This document shows, piece after piece, positions 13,843 to 23,251 of a stretch of DNA of 49,526 nucleotides. Source of the stretch: Delftia acidovorans (GTDB taxonomy: Bacteria > Pseudomonadota > Gammaproteobacteria > Burkholderiales > Burkholderiaceae_C). Each line of letters opens with the position of its first letter. Position 1 is the first letter of the stretch. The DNA lies in contig JAITUC010000022.1 of the NCBI GenBank assembly GCA_031286585.1, positions 1 to 49,526 of the forward strand, given 5' to 3'. The notes under the pieces were generated by a model. It was not told where the DNA came from and did no database searches. It saw nothing but the letters and a program-made list of their open reading frames with translations. Position numbers and translations under genes: made by a program.

Positions 13843-13852
13843 TGCGGCGGGC

Positions 13853-16030
13853 TCAGAGGCTGTTGGCCTGGCGGATCTGTTCGAGCACATCCTTGGCGCT
13901 GGCCGGGATGGGTGTGCCCGGACCATAGACGCCCTTGACACCGGCGTTATAGAGGAAGTCGTAGTCCTGCGCAGGGATCACGCCGCCCACGAAGACGATG
14001 ATGTCGTCCGCGCCCTGGCGGCGCAGCTCCTCGATGATGGCCGGCACCAGGGTCTTGTGGCCAGCCGCCAGCGTGGACACGCCCACGGCGTGCACGTCGT
14101 TCTCGATGGCCTGGCGCGCGCATTCCTCGGGCGTCTGGAACAGCGGCCCCATGTCCACGTCGAAGCCCAGATCGGCAAAGGCCGTGGCCACCACCTTGGC
14201 GCCGCGGTCATGGCCGTCCTGGCCCAGCTTGGCGATCATCACGCGCGGGCGGCGGCCCAGCTGCTCGGACGATGTGTCGATCTCTCCCTTGAGCTTTTCC
14301 CAGCCCTCGGCCGAGTCGTAGGCTGCTGCATACACGCCGGTCACCTTCTGCGTATCGGCGCGGTGGCGCCCGAAAACCTTCTCCAGTGCGTCGGAGACCT
14401 CGCCCACCGTGGCACGCAGGCGCACGGCCTGGATGGACAGGTCCAGCAGGTTGCCCTCGCCGCTTTCGGCGGCCTGGGTCAGCGCGTGCAGCGCGGCCTC
14501 GACCTTGGCCGTGTCGCGGCTGGCCTTGATCTGGTTCAGGCGCGCGATCTGGCTGTCGCGCACCTTGACGTTGTCCACCTCGAGGATGTCGATGGGATCT
14601 TCCTTGGCCAGCTTGTACTTGTTGACGCCGACGATGACGTCCTTGCCCGAGTCGATGCGCGCCTGCTTCTCGGCGGCGGCCGCCTCGATCTTGAGCTTGG
14701 CCCAGCCTGAATCCACGGCGGCCGTCATGCCGCCCATGGCCTCGACCTCCTCGATGATCTTCCAGGCGGCGTCGGCCATGTCCTGGGTCAGCTTTTCCAT
14801 CATGTAGCTGCCGGCCCAGGGATCGATCACGTTGGTGATGTGGGTCTCTTCCTGGATGATCAGCTGCGTGTTGCGCGCAATGCGGGCCGAGAACTCGGTA
14901 GGCAGCGCAATGGCTTCGTCAAAGCTGTTGGTATGCAGGCTCTGCGTGCCGCCGAACACGGCGGCCATGGCCTCGATCGTGGTGCGCACCACGTTGTTGT
15001 AGGGGTCCTGCTCGGTCAGCGACCAGCCCGAGGTCTGGCAGTGCGTGCGCAGCATCAGGCTCTTGGCCTTCTTGGCGCCGAAGCCCTTCATGATGCGGCA
15101 CCACAGCAGGCGGGCGGCGCGCATCTTGGCGATCTCCAGGTAGAAATTCATGCCGATGGCCCAGAAGAAGGACAGCCGGCCCGCGAAATCGTCCACATCC
15201 ATGCCCTTGGCCGTGGCGGTCTTCACGTACTCCTTGCCGTCGGCCAGCGTGAAGGCCAGTTCCAGCGCCTGGTTGGCGCCCGCCTCCTGCATGTGGTAGC
15301 CCGAGATCGAGATCGAGTTGAACTTGGGCATGTTCCTGCTCGTGTACTCGATGATGTCGCCAATGATGCGCATCGACGGCTGAGGCGGGTAGATATAGGT
15401 GTTGCGGACCATGAACTCCTTGAGGATGTCGTTCTGTATGGTCCCCGACAGCTGGTCCTGGGCCACGCCCTGCTCCTCGGCCGCCACCACGTAGCCTGCC
15501 AGCACGGGCAGCACGGCGCCGTTCATGGTCATGGACACGCTGATCCTGTCCAGCGGAATCTGGTCGAACAGCACCTTCATGTCCTCGACCGAATCGATGG
15601 CCACGCCGGCCTTGCCCACGTCGCCCGTCACGCGAGGATGGTCGCTGTCATAGCCGCGGTGCGTGGCCAGGTCGAAGGCCACCGACACGCCCTGCCCGCC
15701 GGCGGCCAGCGCCTTGCGGTAGAAGGCGTTGGACTCCTCGGCCGTGGAAAAACCCGCATATTGGCGAATGGTCCAGGGCCGGCCCGCGTACATGGTGGCC
15801 TGCGGGCCGCGGATGTAGGGCTCGAAGCCTGGCAGGCTATCCGTATGGGGCAGGTTGGCCGTGTCTGCCGCCGTGTACAGCGGCTTGACATCGATGCCGT
15901 CGGGCGTGGTCCAGTGCAGTGCCTGGATGTCGCCCCCGGGAGCGGCCTTGGCGGCCGCCTGGGCCCATTTCTGCAGGTCGGCAGTTGCGAATTCCTGGCC
16001 GTTCTGCGCTGTCGGATGGTCTTGTCTCAT
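13853..16030 (-). CDS. scpA: Methylmalonyl-CoA mutase, B12-dependent
   Basis: Rearranges (R)-methylmalonyl-CoA to succinyl-CoA with adenosylcobalamin. The 725-residue single-chain form has the catalytic barrel (about 40-555) and a C-terminal cobalamin domain. This domain carries the base-off motif DGHDRG (D605, H607, G610), the GVSTLAAGH segment and the GGVIP loop. [19 protein letters not shown] is the family's substrate-site signature. The ATG at 16030 is preferred to the earlier in-frame one because the latter adds a non-conserved leader. First gene of the scpA-meaB-pccB-pccA block. Confidence 0.96.
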   Translation of the reverse strand: MRQDHPTAQNGQEFATADLQKWAQAAAKAAPGGDIQALHWTTPDGIDVKPLYTAADTANLPHTDSLPGFEPYIRGPQATMYAGRPWTIRQYAGFSTAEESNAFYRKALAAGGQGVSVAFDLATHRGYDSDHPRVTGDVGKAGVAIDSVEDMKVLFDQIPLDRISVSMTMNGAVLPVLAGYVVAAEEQGVAQDQLSGTIQNDILKEFMVRNTYIYPPQPSMRIIGDIIEYTSRNMPKFNSISISGYHMQEAGANQALELAFTLADGKEYVKTATAKGMDVDDFAGRLSFFWAIGMNFYLEIAKMRAARLLWCRIMKGFGAKKAKSLMLRTHCQTSGWSLTEQDPYNNVVRTTIEAMAAVFGGTQSLHTNSFDEAIALPTEFSARIARNTQLIIQEETHITNVIDPWAGSYMMEKLTQDMADAAWKIIEEVEAMGGMTAAVDSGWAKLKIEAAAAEKQARIDSGKDVIVGVNKYKLAKEDPIDILEVDNVKVRDSQIARLNQIKASRDTAKVEAALHALTQAAESGEGNLLDLSIQAVRLRATVGEVSDALEKVFGRHRADTQKVTGVYAAAYDSAEGWEKLKGEIDTSSEQLGRRPRVMIAKLGQDGHDRGAKVVATAFADLGFDVDMGPLFQTPEECARQAIENDVHAVGVSTLAAGHKTLVPAIIEELRRQGADDIIVFVGGVIPAQDYDFLYNAGVKGVYGPGTPIPASAKDVLEQIRQANSL

Positions 16031-16095
16031 GTTCTCAGGCTCGTGAATGACAGGTGCCCTTGAGGGCATGCCCCAGAGCTGCCGCAGTTTACATC

Positions 16096-16111
16096 ATTCA
16101 TAATTATTCAT
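16096..16111. promoter_or_regulatory. ATTCAT direct repeats between scpA and its divergent regulator
   Basis: ATTCAT occurs at 16096-16101 and 16106-16111, exactly one helical turn apart, in the short AT-rich gap between the two divergent genes. This is the natural place for the regulator to act on both promoters. It is not the TGGT/ACCA inverted repeat that many FadR-type proteins bind, so the assignment is tentative. Confidence 0.35.
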
Positions 16112-16144
16112 TCAAAATATCTTTGCCGATACAATCCGGGCCAC

Positions 16145-16780
16145 ATGTCGACAAACACCCTCACTCCCCGAGCTCTCTACGAACAGGTCGCAGAGAAGCT
16201 GCGCCTGCGCATCTTCGAGCACGAGCTGGCGCCCGGTGACTGGATCGACGAACTGAAGATTGCCGAGGAATACGGCATCAGCCGCACCCCGCTGCGCGAG
16301 GCCCTGAAGGTGCTGGCCGCCGAGGGCCTGGTCACCATGAAGGTGCGCCGTGGCGCCTATGTGACCGAGGTGTCGTCCAAGGACATTGCCGATGTCTATC
16401 ACCTGCTGAGCCTGCTGGAATCCGATGCCGTGCAGGTGGTGGCCGAATCGGGCAGCGACGAAGAGCTTGCCGCCCTGCAGCAGACCCACGAGGAGCTCAA
16501 GGCGCAGACGCGCGATGCGGACCGCTTCTTCGAACTCAACGAGAGCTTTCACATGCAGCTGCTGCAGATTGCCGACAACCGCTGGCGCAACCAGCTGGTG
16601 GCCGATCTGCGCAAGGTGATGAAGCTCAACCGCCACAAATCGCTCTTCAAGCAAGGCCGCATCGAGGATTCGCTGGCCGAGCACGAGACCGTCATGCAGG
16701 CCCTGCTGCGCCGCGATGGCGCTGCAGCGGCCCAGGCCATGCGTCAGCATTTCCGCAACGGCCTGGCCGCGGCGTCCTGA
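16145..16780 (+). CDS. GntR-family (FadR/FCD subfamily) transcriptional regulator
   Basis: The 211-residue product has a winged helix-turn-helix at about 10-75 (LAPGDWIDE, YGISRTPLREALKVLAAEGLV) and an alpha-helical FCD domain. The latter carries the histidines expected for metal/ligand binding (NESFH, AEHE, RQHF). It is divergent from scpA with a 114-base gap, so it most likely controls the propionate block, perhaps responding to methylmalonyl-CoA, methylcitrate or a related acid. No gene is evident between its end and 17057. Confidence 0.88.
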   Translation: MSTNTLTPRALYEQVAEKLRLRIFEHELAPGDWIDELKIAEEYGISRTPLREALKVLAAEGLVTMKVRRGAYVTEVSSKDIADVYHLLSLLESDAVQVVAESGSDEELAALQQTHEELKAQTRDADRFFELNESFHMQLLQIADNRWRNQLVADLRKVMKLNRHKSLFKQGRIEDSLAEHETVMQALLRRDGAAAAQAMRQHFRNGLAAAS

Positions 16781-17057
16781 AGCCTGCCGTTGGGCGCGCC
16801 TGCACAACTGGCACCGTCTGGCGCGGCGATCAAGCGCAATCGTCCGCCCGGCCTGGAATCGGGCCCGGTGTGCAACAGTGGCGACGCAGGCAGACATGCG
16901 GCTCCTGGTTGGTTTCAGAGTGGACACACGAAAAAAGCTGCAGTGCAGCATAAACGCGGGCACCGGACCCTCTCATGTCCGAAGCTGACGCCAGGGCCTG
17001 CGGAATGCCCCGGCTATCATCGGCGGCTATATCCACTTCGGCCTGCACCCTCCTCGC

Positions 17058-19001
17058 ATGAGCATCCAAGATCCAGCCCGCGCCCCTTCCCTGGCCATGA
17101 GCCTGCCTGCCGATGCCAGCATGGCCACGGTCTCCACCCTGGTGGAAATGCTGGCCCTGCGCGTGCAGCAAACGCCTGCAGGCGAGGCCTACCGGGCCTA
17201 CGACGAGGATGTGCGCAGCTGGAAGACGCTGAGCTGGGCACAGGCCGGCGAGCGTGTGGCGCTCTGGGCGCAGGCGCTGGCCGCGCAGGAGCTGCCGGCA
17301 GGATCGCGCATCGCCATCCTGCTGCCCAACGGGCTGGACGCCATGTCCATCGACCTGGCCAGCCTGCGCTGCGGCCATGTGCCCGTGCCGTTGCACGCCA
17401 TAGACAACGCGGGCAGCATTGCCTACATCCTGGCCAACGCCCAGGTGTCCATGCTGTTCGTGGCGCAGCAAACTACATGGGACAGGATCTGCGCCACGGG
17501 CCAGGCCCTGCCCGCGCTGCGCAAGGTGGTCGTGGCGTCGGCCAAGCCGGCTTCCCGCGCCGCAGAGCCTGAAACCGAAGGCGATGCCGCCGCCCTGCAG
17601 GCCCTGCGCCAGATCCCCGTGCAGCCGCTGGCCCAATGGCTGGCTGAAGGCGGCGCAGTGCCCCTGCCTCAGCCCCCCTCTGCCGAGGACCTGGCCGCCG
17701 TGGTCTACACCTCGGGCACCACGGGCAAGCCCAAGGGCGTGATGCTCACGCACCGCAACGTGGTCTCCAACGTGCAGGCCGTGATGCAGCGGCTGCAGCC
17801 GCGCAGCGATGATGTTTTCCTGTCCTTTCTGCCGCTGTCGCACACCTTCGAGCGCACGGCCGGCTACTACCTGGCGCTGGCCGTGGGCGCCTGCGTGGCC
17901 TATGCGCGCTCGGTGGCCCAGCTGGCCGAGGATCTCAAGACCCAGCGCCCCACGGTGCTGGTGTCCGTGCCGCGCATCTACGAGCGCGTGCACGCCAAGG
18001 TCATGGAGACGCTGGCCCGTGCACCGCTCAAGGCCCAGTTGTTCGAGCTGGCCCAGGCCAGGGGCTGGCAGCGCTTTTGTGAAACACAAGGCATTGCCGA
18101 TGCGCAAGCACCCCAGCCCGAAGTACCGGGCTGGATGCAATGGCTGCCCTGGCCGGTGCTCGACCACCTGGTGGCCAAGCCGCTGCTGGCCCAGTTCGGT
18201 GGCCGCGTGCGCGTGGCCGTCAGTGGCGGCGCGCCGCTGTCGCCGACGATTGCGCGCTGTTTTCTGGGCCTGGGCCTGCCGCTGATCCAGGGCTATGGAA
18301 TGACGGAAACATCGCCCGTGGTCTGCGCCAACACGCTGGAGGACAACCACCCCGCCACCGTGGGCCGCGCCCTGCCTGGCGTGGAGGTGCGCATTGGCGA
18401 GAACCGGGAGCTGCAAGTGCGCGGCCCCTGCGTGATGCGCGGCTATTGGGAGCGTCCCGAAGACACCGCCAAGACCTTCACCGAAGACGGCTGGCTGCGC
18501 ACGGGCGATCAGGCCGTGATCGAGGACGGGCGCGTGCGCATCCAGGGCCGCATCAAGGAAATCATCGTCACTTCCACCGGCGAAAAGATTCCGCCGGCTG
18601 ACCTGGAGCTGGCCATTGCCGGCGATCCGTTCTTCACCCAGGTCTTTGTCGTGGGGGAAGACCGCCCTTTCATCGCCGCCGTGGCCGTGATCGAACGCGG
18701 CGAATGGCAGGCCATGGCCCAGCGCCTGGGCCTGGATCCCGAGGACCCCAAGAGCCTGAACCACTCCGCCGCCGAACGCGAGGCGCTGGCCCGCATCGAA
18801 AAGCAGGTGGCCAGCTTTGCCCGCTATGCCGTGCCACGCGCCGTGCATCTGGAGCTGGAGCCCTGGACCATAGAAAACGGGCTGATGACGCCTACGCTCA
18901 AGCTCAAGCGGAACAATCTGATGGCGCGGTTCGAGTCGCAGATCGCCGCCATGTACAGCAAGCCCGCAGAGCGCTGGCAAGGCCGCAACAGCGCGGGTTG
19001 A
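17058..19001 (+). CDS. AMP-forming long-chain acyl-CoA synthetase-like ligase
   Basis: Activates a fatty or aromatic acid to its CoA thioester via an acyl-adenylate. The 647-residue length and motifs match the FAA1/FadD15-type long-chain family. The AMP-binding loop YTSGTTGKPKG is at 217-227; LPLSHTFERTAGYY, GYGMTETSP and the hinge/lysine region GRIKEIIVTSTGEKIPP follow. It lacks the N-terminal membrane segment of some relatives. It stands alone on the plus strand before a terminator. The substrate is unknown; proximity to propionyl-CoA genes is suggestive only. Confidence 0.88.
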   Translation: MSIQDPARAPSLAMSLPADASMATVSTLVEMLALRVQQTPAGEAYRAYDEDVRSWKTLSWAQAGERVALWAQALAAQELPAGSRIAILLPNGLDAMSIDLASLRCGHVPVPLHAIDNAGSIAYILANAQVSMLFVAQQTTWDRICATGQALPALRKVVVASAKPASRAAEPETEGDAAALQALRQIPVQPLAQWLAEGGAVPLPQPPSAEDLAAVVYTSGTTGKPKGVMLTHRNVVSNVQAVMQRLQPRSDDVFLSFLPLSHTFERTAGYYLALAVGACVAYARSVAQLAEDLKTQRPTVLVSVPRIYERVHAKVMETLARAPLKAQLFELAQARGWQRFCETQGIADAQAPQPEVPGWMQWLPWPVLDHLVAKPLLAQFGGRVRVAVSGGAPLSPTIARCFLGLGLPLIQGYGMTETSPVVCANTLEDNHPATVGRALPGVEVRIGENRELQVRGPCVMRGYWERPEDTAKTFTEDGWLRTGDQAVIEDGRVRIQGRIKEIIVTSTGEKIPPADLELAIAGDPFFTQVFVVGEDRPFIAAVAVIERGEWQAMAQRLGLDPEDPKSLNHSAAEREALARIEKQVASFARYAVPRAVHLELEPWTIENGLMTPTLKLKRNNLMARFESQIAAMYSKPAERWQGRNSAG

Positions 19002-19020
19002 CCCCCTGCTCCTGACAAGC

Positions 19021-19047
19021 AGCCGTCGCTCGAAACGGCGGCTTTTT
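19021..19047 (+). terminator. Intrinsic terminator of the acyl-CoA synthetase gene
   Basis: AGCCGTCG (19021-19028) pairs with CGGCGGCT (19036-19043), with one G-U pair, across a 7-base loop. It is followed directly by TTTT and then a second T run, 20 bases past the stop codon. Confidence 0.85.
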
Positions 19048-19070
19048 CATTTTTGACTGGAATTAAGTTT

Positions 19071-19083
19071 ATGTAAGTTACAT
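19071..19083. repeat. ATGTAAGTTACAT palindrome, copy 1
   Basis: ATGTAA and TTACAT are complementary around a single G. The same 13-mer occurs at 20960-20972 on the other side of the chemoreceptor gene. The flank here (TGAATTGAT, 19084-19092) is the reverse complement of the flank preceding the other copy, apart from one base. Confidence 0.7.
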
Positions 19084-19135
19084 TGAATTGATCAAAAAGG
19101 AAGAGCGCGCTGCGCACGCTCTTCACAGGTCTGCT

Positions 19136-20737
19136 TCAGGCAGCCGCCAATGCCAGGCCGGGGCTTGCCATGCCGATCTCGTTCGCCGCGCTGATCCGGA
19201 ACGTGGCCACCGCCTGTGCCAGCACCCGCGCCTGGCGCTCCAGGCTGGCAGCAGCAGCGGCCGACTCTTCCACCAAGGCGGCATTTTGCTGCGTGACCTG
19301 GTCCATCTGGGAGACGGCCTGGCTGATCTGCCCCAGGCCGCCGCTCTGCTCCACGCTGGAGGCAGAGATGGCCTCGATCAGCGACGCCACCTCGCGCACC
19401 TGGGCTTCGATGGCGTCCATGGCCTTGCCGGCTTCCCGGACCTGGTTGCCGCCTGTTCTCACCTTTTCGGTGGACTCCGTGATCAGCGCCTTGATCTCCC
19501 GTGCCGCTGCGGCGCTGCGCTGGGCCAGGGAACGCACTTCTCCGGCCACCACAGCAAAGCCCCTGCCCTGCTCGCCTGCGCGCGCGGCCTCCACCGCTGC
19601 ATTGAGCGCCAGGATATTGGTCTGGAAGGCAATGGAGTCGATCACCCCCGTGATCTCGGCAATCTTTCCGCTGCTGGCCGAGATTTCGTCCATGGTGCCG
19701 ATGACCCTGGCGACCGCGCCGCCGCCCACGCCGGCCACGTCCTTGGCACGCATGGCCAGGGCACTGGCCTGCCGTGCGTTCTCGGAACTCTGGCCCACAT
19801 TGCCGGCCAGCTGCTCCATGGACGCCGCCGTTTCCTGCAGGCTGGAGGCCTGGTGCTCGGTGCGGCTGCTCAAATCCTGGTTGCCGGCAGCAATCTGGCT
19901 GGACGCCGTGGTCACCGACTCCACCCCACGCCGCACATCGCCAACGATGTTCGCCAGCGATTCCCGCATGGCACTCATGGATCGCAGGAGGTCGCCGACC
20001 TCATCACGCCCTGCGGCCTGGATTTCAGACGACAGATCGCCCTGCTCTATGTGCCGGGCCACTTCCACCGCAGACTTCAAGGGAAGGGTGATGGAGCGCG
20101 TGACCACATAACCCAGCGCCACGGCCAGGACGACGGCAGCCGCCACAAAGCCGTAGATCAGCATCTGCGACTGGCCAAGGACCTGCCGGGAGTCTGCAAA
20201 TACATCCTCCGAGGCCTTGAGCTGCAGCTCGACCAGTTCGCCGATCTTGGCGCTGATGGGGTCGACGCTGGCATACAGCGCGCCATCGAACTCATCCAGG
20301 CTGCCGGCCTTCTTGCCGTCCAGCTGCTTGAGGCGCTGCAGCAGTTTGTCGATGCTCTGGTTGGCTGGCGCGAACAGTGCCTGGGCCTGCTTGGCCAGCA
20401 CGGCTTCCTGCGCGGTGAGCTGTGTGGACGAGTAGCTGCGCCAGGCAGCCTCGATCACGGGCAGCGTGCCCGAGATGCTGGCCGACGCCTCCTGTGCCGT
20501 GATCAGCCCCGCATTCGCCTTGTTGACCGTGTCTATGACGTTGACGGCATAGGCATCCGCAATCTGCTTGAGCTGCTTGAGTGGAACCACACGGTCCTGG
20601 TACAGGGTCTCCGTGCCCGAGAACACATGGCCCAGCGCCCTCGCGCCAACGCCCCCTACGGCCATCAGGCAGACCAGCAGGACAAGAAAGACGGCTGTAA
20701 GCCGGGTACCGATACGCACATCGCTGAGTTTTTTCAT
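19136..20737 (-). CDS. Methyl-accepting chemotaxis protein (4HB-type sensor)
   Basis: Membrane chemoreceptor of 533 residues. A short cytoplasmic start is followed by a first transmembrane helix (about 11-31), a helical periplasmic sensor resembling 4HB_MCP domains, and a second helix (about 190-212). HAMP (about 212-265) and a long signalling coiled coil follow, with the conserved tip [20 protein letters not shown]. The C-terminus (LALAAA) lacks the NWETF-type tether for CheR/CheB. AGAGG seven bases before the ATG supports the start. Expression probably depends on the flagellar sigma factor. The ligand is unknown. Confidence 0.93.
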   Translation of the reverse strand: MKKLSDVRIGTRLTAVFLVLLVCLMAVGGVGARALGHVFSGTETLYQDRVVPLKQLKQIADAYAVNVIDTVNKANAGLITAQEASASISGTLPVIEAAWRSYSSTQLTAQEAVLAKQAQALFAPANQSIDKLLQRLKQLDGKKAGSLDEFDGALYASVDPISAKIGELVELQLKASEDVFADSRQVLGQSQMLIYGFVAAAVVLAVALGYVVTRSITLPLKSAVEVARHIEQGDLSSEIQAAGRDEVGDLLRSMSAMRESLANIVGDVRRGVESVTTASSQIAAGNQDLSSRTEHQASSLQETAASMEQLAGNVGQSSENARQASALAMRAKDVAGVGGGAVARVIGTMDEISASSGKIAEITGVIDSIAFQTNILALNAAVEAARAGEQGRGFAVVAGEVRSLAQRSAAAAREIKALITESTEKVRTGGNQVREAGKAMDAIEAQVREVASLIEAISASSVEQSGGLGQISQAVSQMDQVTQQNAALVEESAAAAASLERQARVLAQAVATFRISAANEIGMASPGLALAAA

Positions 20738-20811
20738 CGCAGAACCTCTGGCCCAGTGCTGCCGTCGGTATAGGCCATCGCTATCGCATCCGGGCAGTCA
20801 CATTAGTTGCC

Positions 20812-20838
20812 TTATCGGTAGCGGTGGCCGATTTCTTG
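20812..20838 (-). promoter_or_regulatory. Candidate sigma-28 (FliA) promoter of the chemoreceptor gene
   Basis: On the minus strand ACCGATAA (20819-20812) differs by one base from the FliA -10 consensus GCCGATAA. Exactly 11 bases upstream is CAAGAAAT (20838-20831), a weak match to the -35 block TAAAGTTT. The site lies 75 bases before the start codon. Chemoreceptor genes are classic sigma-28 targets. Confidence 0.5.
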
Positions 20839-20959
20839 AGAGACAAAACTCAATAAGTTCCGCGAGATGTGTAAAGACACCGGCCACAGTGCAGATGCCC
20901 AGCCTCTGTCCTCCACCCCGTTGCCAAGCCAACCTATCCAAGGCACGGCAAATCAATTC

Positions 20960-20972
20960 ATGTAAGTTACAT
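20960..20972. repeat. ATGTAAGTTACAT palindrome, copy 2
   Basis: Identical 13-mer to 19071-19083, preceded by ATCAATTC at 20952-20959, which matches the inverted flank of copy 1. Together the copies form an imperfect inverted-repeat pair of about 21 bases bracketing the chemoreceptor gene. Confidence 0.7.
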
Positions 20973-20986
20973 CAGAATCATTAAAA

Positions 20987-21014
20987 AAATGGCCCGTGAA
21001 AGCACGGGCCATTT
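20987..21014 (-). terminator. Terminator downstream of the FlxA-like gene
   Basis: Arms 20987-20998 and 21003-21014 are exact 12-bp complements (AAATGGCCCGTG / CACGGGCCATTT) around AAAG. A run of seven A's (20983-20989) supplies the U tract on the minus strand, five bases past the gene's stop codon. It ends the azlC-azlD-FlxA-like transcript. Confidence 0.85.
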
Positions 21015-21019
21015 CCCAT

Positions 21020-21364
21020 TCAGACGTAGACGTCGACCACACCACCCAGTCCGGGAGCCTTGTTGTTCTTTGGCTGGGACTGCGACTTGGCTTCGGCTGC
21101 CTGCTGCTGCTCGCGCTGCTTGTCGATTTGGGCCTGCTGCCTGGCGCGCATCAGCGCCTCGATCTGGCTTTGCACCATCATGATCTGCGACTGCAGCAGC
21201 TTGGCCTTCGTCTGCTTGGCCTTGGCATCGATGTTCTCGGAAGACACTTCCTTGAGCGCCTGCTGCAGCTCCTTGAGCTTGCGCTGCAACGCAACGAGGT
21301 CGTTGCCACCGGAAGATGAAGCGGTTCCCGAGGCGGAAGCCGATGTGGAGGATGAGACTTGCAT
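21020..21364 (-). CDS. Small FlxA-like coiled-coil protein
   Basis: A 114-residue soluble protein. A Ser/Thr/Ala-rich N-terminus is followed by a helical, Gln/Lys-rich coiled coil (about 25-95) of the form LVALQRKLKELQQALKE and SQIMMVQSQIEALMRARQ. A short tail ends GGVVDVYV. The layout and the repeating Q-x2-I/L-x2-L pattern resemble E. coli FlxA, a sigma-28-dependent protein of unclear role. The frame stays open upstream to a TTG, but the ATG at 21364 is the better start. It may be the third gene of the azlCD transcript or have its own promoter. Confidence 0.6.
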   Translation of the reverse strand: MQVSSSTSASASGTASSSGGNDLVALQRKLKELQQALKEVSSENIDAKAKQTKAKLLQSQIMMVQSQIEALMRARQQAQIDKQREQQQAAEAKSQSQPKNNKAPGLGGVVDVYV

Positions 21365-21427
21365 GCCTCGTACATCGACCACCGCCGCGCGAACTGAAGG
21401 CCAGAAAAGCCCCAGCCCCGCCCGCAA

Positions 21428-21724
21428 TCACCCCAGCCAATGCCGCAGCGCTGCCGCCGATGCAATGCCGATCAGCACCGTAGGCAGGATGGGCAGCCGG
21501 CTCGCGGCCACCATCGTCACCACCAGGGCCAGCAGATCCGCAGGCCGCTCGGACACAAACGCCGGGGCAATCACCGAGATCAGCACGCAGCCCGGCAGGC
21601 TTTCCATCACGTACTGCATGCGCGGGCTCAGCGTGCGCCCGCGCAGCAGCAGGTAGCCGATCACCCGCGTGAAATACGTGCTGCATGCCATGAGCACCAG
21701 CGTCAGCAAGGTGGAAGCTTCCAT
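21428..21724 (-). CDS. azlD: Branched-chain amino acid exporter small subunit AzlD
   Basis: Small hydrophobic partner of AzlC in LIV-E-type export of branched-chain amino acids. The 98-residue product has about four membrane segments, the N-terminal STYFTRVIGYLLL motif and the SLPGCVLISVIAPAFV helix typical of AzlD. The start codon lies three bases after the azlC stop, so the two are translationally coupled. Confidence 0.92.
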   Translation of the reverse strand: MEASTLLTLVLMACSTYFTRVIGYLLLRGRTLSPRMQYVMESLPGCVLISVIAPAFVSERPADLLALVVTMVAASRLPILPTVLIGIASAAALRHWLG

Positions 21725-21727
21725 GGC

Positions 21728-22465
21728 TCAGCTCCTGGGAGCCAGCACGGCCGCGCAGACCAGGCCCGAGACGGCGCCCGCCGCCACATACCAGGCGCCA
21801 GGCACCAGCTTGTAGACCAGGGCCGCCGTCAACAGGCTCACCAGCCAGGGCCGGCAGGCCCGCATGCCCTTCCACATGCCACGCAGCAGCACCAGGAACA
21901 CGGCCGTGAACGCCATGTCGAAGCCGTACTGCTCCAGGTCGCCGATGCGCGGCCCCAGAAAGGCGCCGGCCGCCGTGCACGACACCCAGGCCATGTACAG
22001 GCCCGCCGACACGCCCATGTAGTAAGGCAGGCTCACGCGCCGGGCGGCACTGCGCCGGGCGTCGGCCAGGGCCAGCGCCCAGCTTTCATCGCACATGAAG
22101 AACAGGGCCGGCAGCGCACGGCGCCGGGGCAAATGGCGCAGATAGGGCGCCAGCGCCGCCCCCATCAGGATGTGGCGGCAATTGACAAGAAAGGACATGG
22201 CAACGATCAGCAGCACATGGGGCGGCGACGTCCACAGCCGTATGGCCGTGAACTCCGAGCCGCCGCCGAAGTTCATCCCGGTCATCAGGGGAACCTCCAG
22301 CGGTGCCAGGCCCTTTTGCACGGCCTGGGCGCCCAGCACCAGGGCAAAGGGCACGAAGCCCAGCATCACGGGAATCGCATCCCTGAAGCCGCGAAAGGCC
22401 TCGGAACTGCGGGAAACGGAATCTGCCGAAACGGCACCGGAGGAAAGTGGGATGGATGAGTTCAT
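21728..22465 (-). CDS. azlC: Branched-chain amino acid exporter large subunit AzlC
   Basis: Inner-membrane protein of the AzlC family, 245 residues, with family segments RDAIPVMLGFVPFALVLG near 25-45, VNCRHILMGAALAPYL and FFMCDESWALA. It is predicted to export branched-chain or related amino acids with AzlD. The ATG at 22465 fits the family start, though no strong ribosome site is visible; the frame remains open to a TTG 30 codons earlier. The adjacent 309-base gap to 22775 shows no gene or clear motif. Confidence 0.92.
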   Translation of the reverse strand: MNSSIPLSSGAVSADSVSRSSEAFRGFRDAIPVMLGFVPFALVLGAQAVQKGLAPLEVPLMTGMNFGGGSEFTAIRLWTSPPHVLLIVAMSFLVNCRHILMGAALAPYLRHLPRRRALPALFFMCDESWALALADARRSAARRVSLPYYMGVSAGLYMAWVSCTAAGAFLGPRIGDLEQYGFDMAFTAVFLVLLRGMWKGMRACRPWLVSLLTAALVYKLVPGAWYVAAGAVSGLVCAAVLAPRS

Positions 22466-22774
22466 GGAGAGCGGCGATTGTCGGCCTGCGCCGCTGGAAT
22501 TTGCTGCTGATTCATGTGTCGTCCGGCCACTTTGCAGCCATTCATGCCGATTCAAGCAGACGACTCAGAACAATCTGCCGCCCACATGCTGCTCAACCCA
22601 TTTCCATGACTGGCGGCGCTCCTCGGATGGCCGCGCCTGCCCTCCAGACATTTCACGAAACCCAACAGCCATTGGCTCCCGCCATGCTGCAGTGCGTCGC
22701 AAACGGCTGTGCCAGCCAGGGCGGCGGCGGGACCATGAAGCCCTCATCACTTCGCTTCACCTGAAAGGTTCCCC

Positions 22775-23089
22775 ATGCGCACTTCCGACTTCACCCGCTT
22801 CATCACCCTGGCCGCCCTCGGCCTGGGACTGGCCGGCACCGCCCTCGCCCAGGACGCCACGCCCTCCTCCACTGCGGCCCCCACCGACCTCAGCCGCGCC
22901 CAGGTGCTGGCTGACCTGGAAATGTGGCACCGCGCCGGCCTCACCTATCTTTCCGACCGAGAGATCGATGTCCGCTCCACCGAATACCAGCGCGGCCTGG
23001 ATCGCTACCAGCAACTGCGCGCCAGTCCCGCCTACCGTGAGGCCGTGACCAGACTGGAGAAAGGACATTCCGTGGTACAGGACAAGTGA
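22775..23089 (+). CDS. Small secreted DUF4148-type protein
   Basis: A 104-residue protein with a clean signal peptide (cleavage after TALAQ, near residue 26). The short mature helix-rich domain begins LSRAQVLADLEMWHRAGL, the form of DUF4148 proteins common in Burkholderiales. AAAGG seven bases before the ATG supports the start. The function is unknown; many paralogues usually occur per genome. It stands alone between divergent azlC and marR. A GC-rich hairpin at 23101-23134 lies downstream but has no T run. Confidence 0.75.
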   Translation: MRTSDFTRFITLAALGLGLAGTALAQDATPSSTAAPTDLSRAQVLADLEMWHRAGLTYLSDREIDVRSTEYQRGLDRYQQLRASPAYREAVTRLEKGHSVVQDK

Positions 23090-23198
23090 GCTTGAAGGTC
23101 GCCGGTGGCGAATCTGGGGCTGAAAGCCACCGGCCGGCCTGGATAACCCTGATCCCATCCCCGGCTCCCTCGGGTCGCACGGCCGTTCAGTGTTTCTG

Positions 23199-23237
23199 CA
23201 ATAATTGCCGCAACAATCATTGCGTAGTCAATCATTT
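23199..23237. promoter_or_regulatory. Three MarR-type half-palindromic boxes at 15-bp intervals
   Basis: CAATAATTG (23199-23207), CAATCATTG (23214-23222) and CAATCATTT (23229-23237) follow one another with an exact 15-base period. The first two are inverted repeats around one central base. They end 14 bases before the marR start, so they are very likely the autoregulatory operator of the efflux operon. Confidence 0.65.
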
Positions 23238-23251
23238 CACCCGCAGACACC

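Noticed and set aside
23101..23134. Terminator after the DUF4148 gene
   Set aside because: The 9-bp stem GCCGGTGGC/GCCACCGGC is real, but no T tract follows, so intrinsic termination is doubtful.
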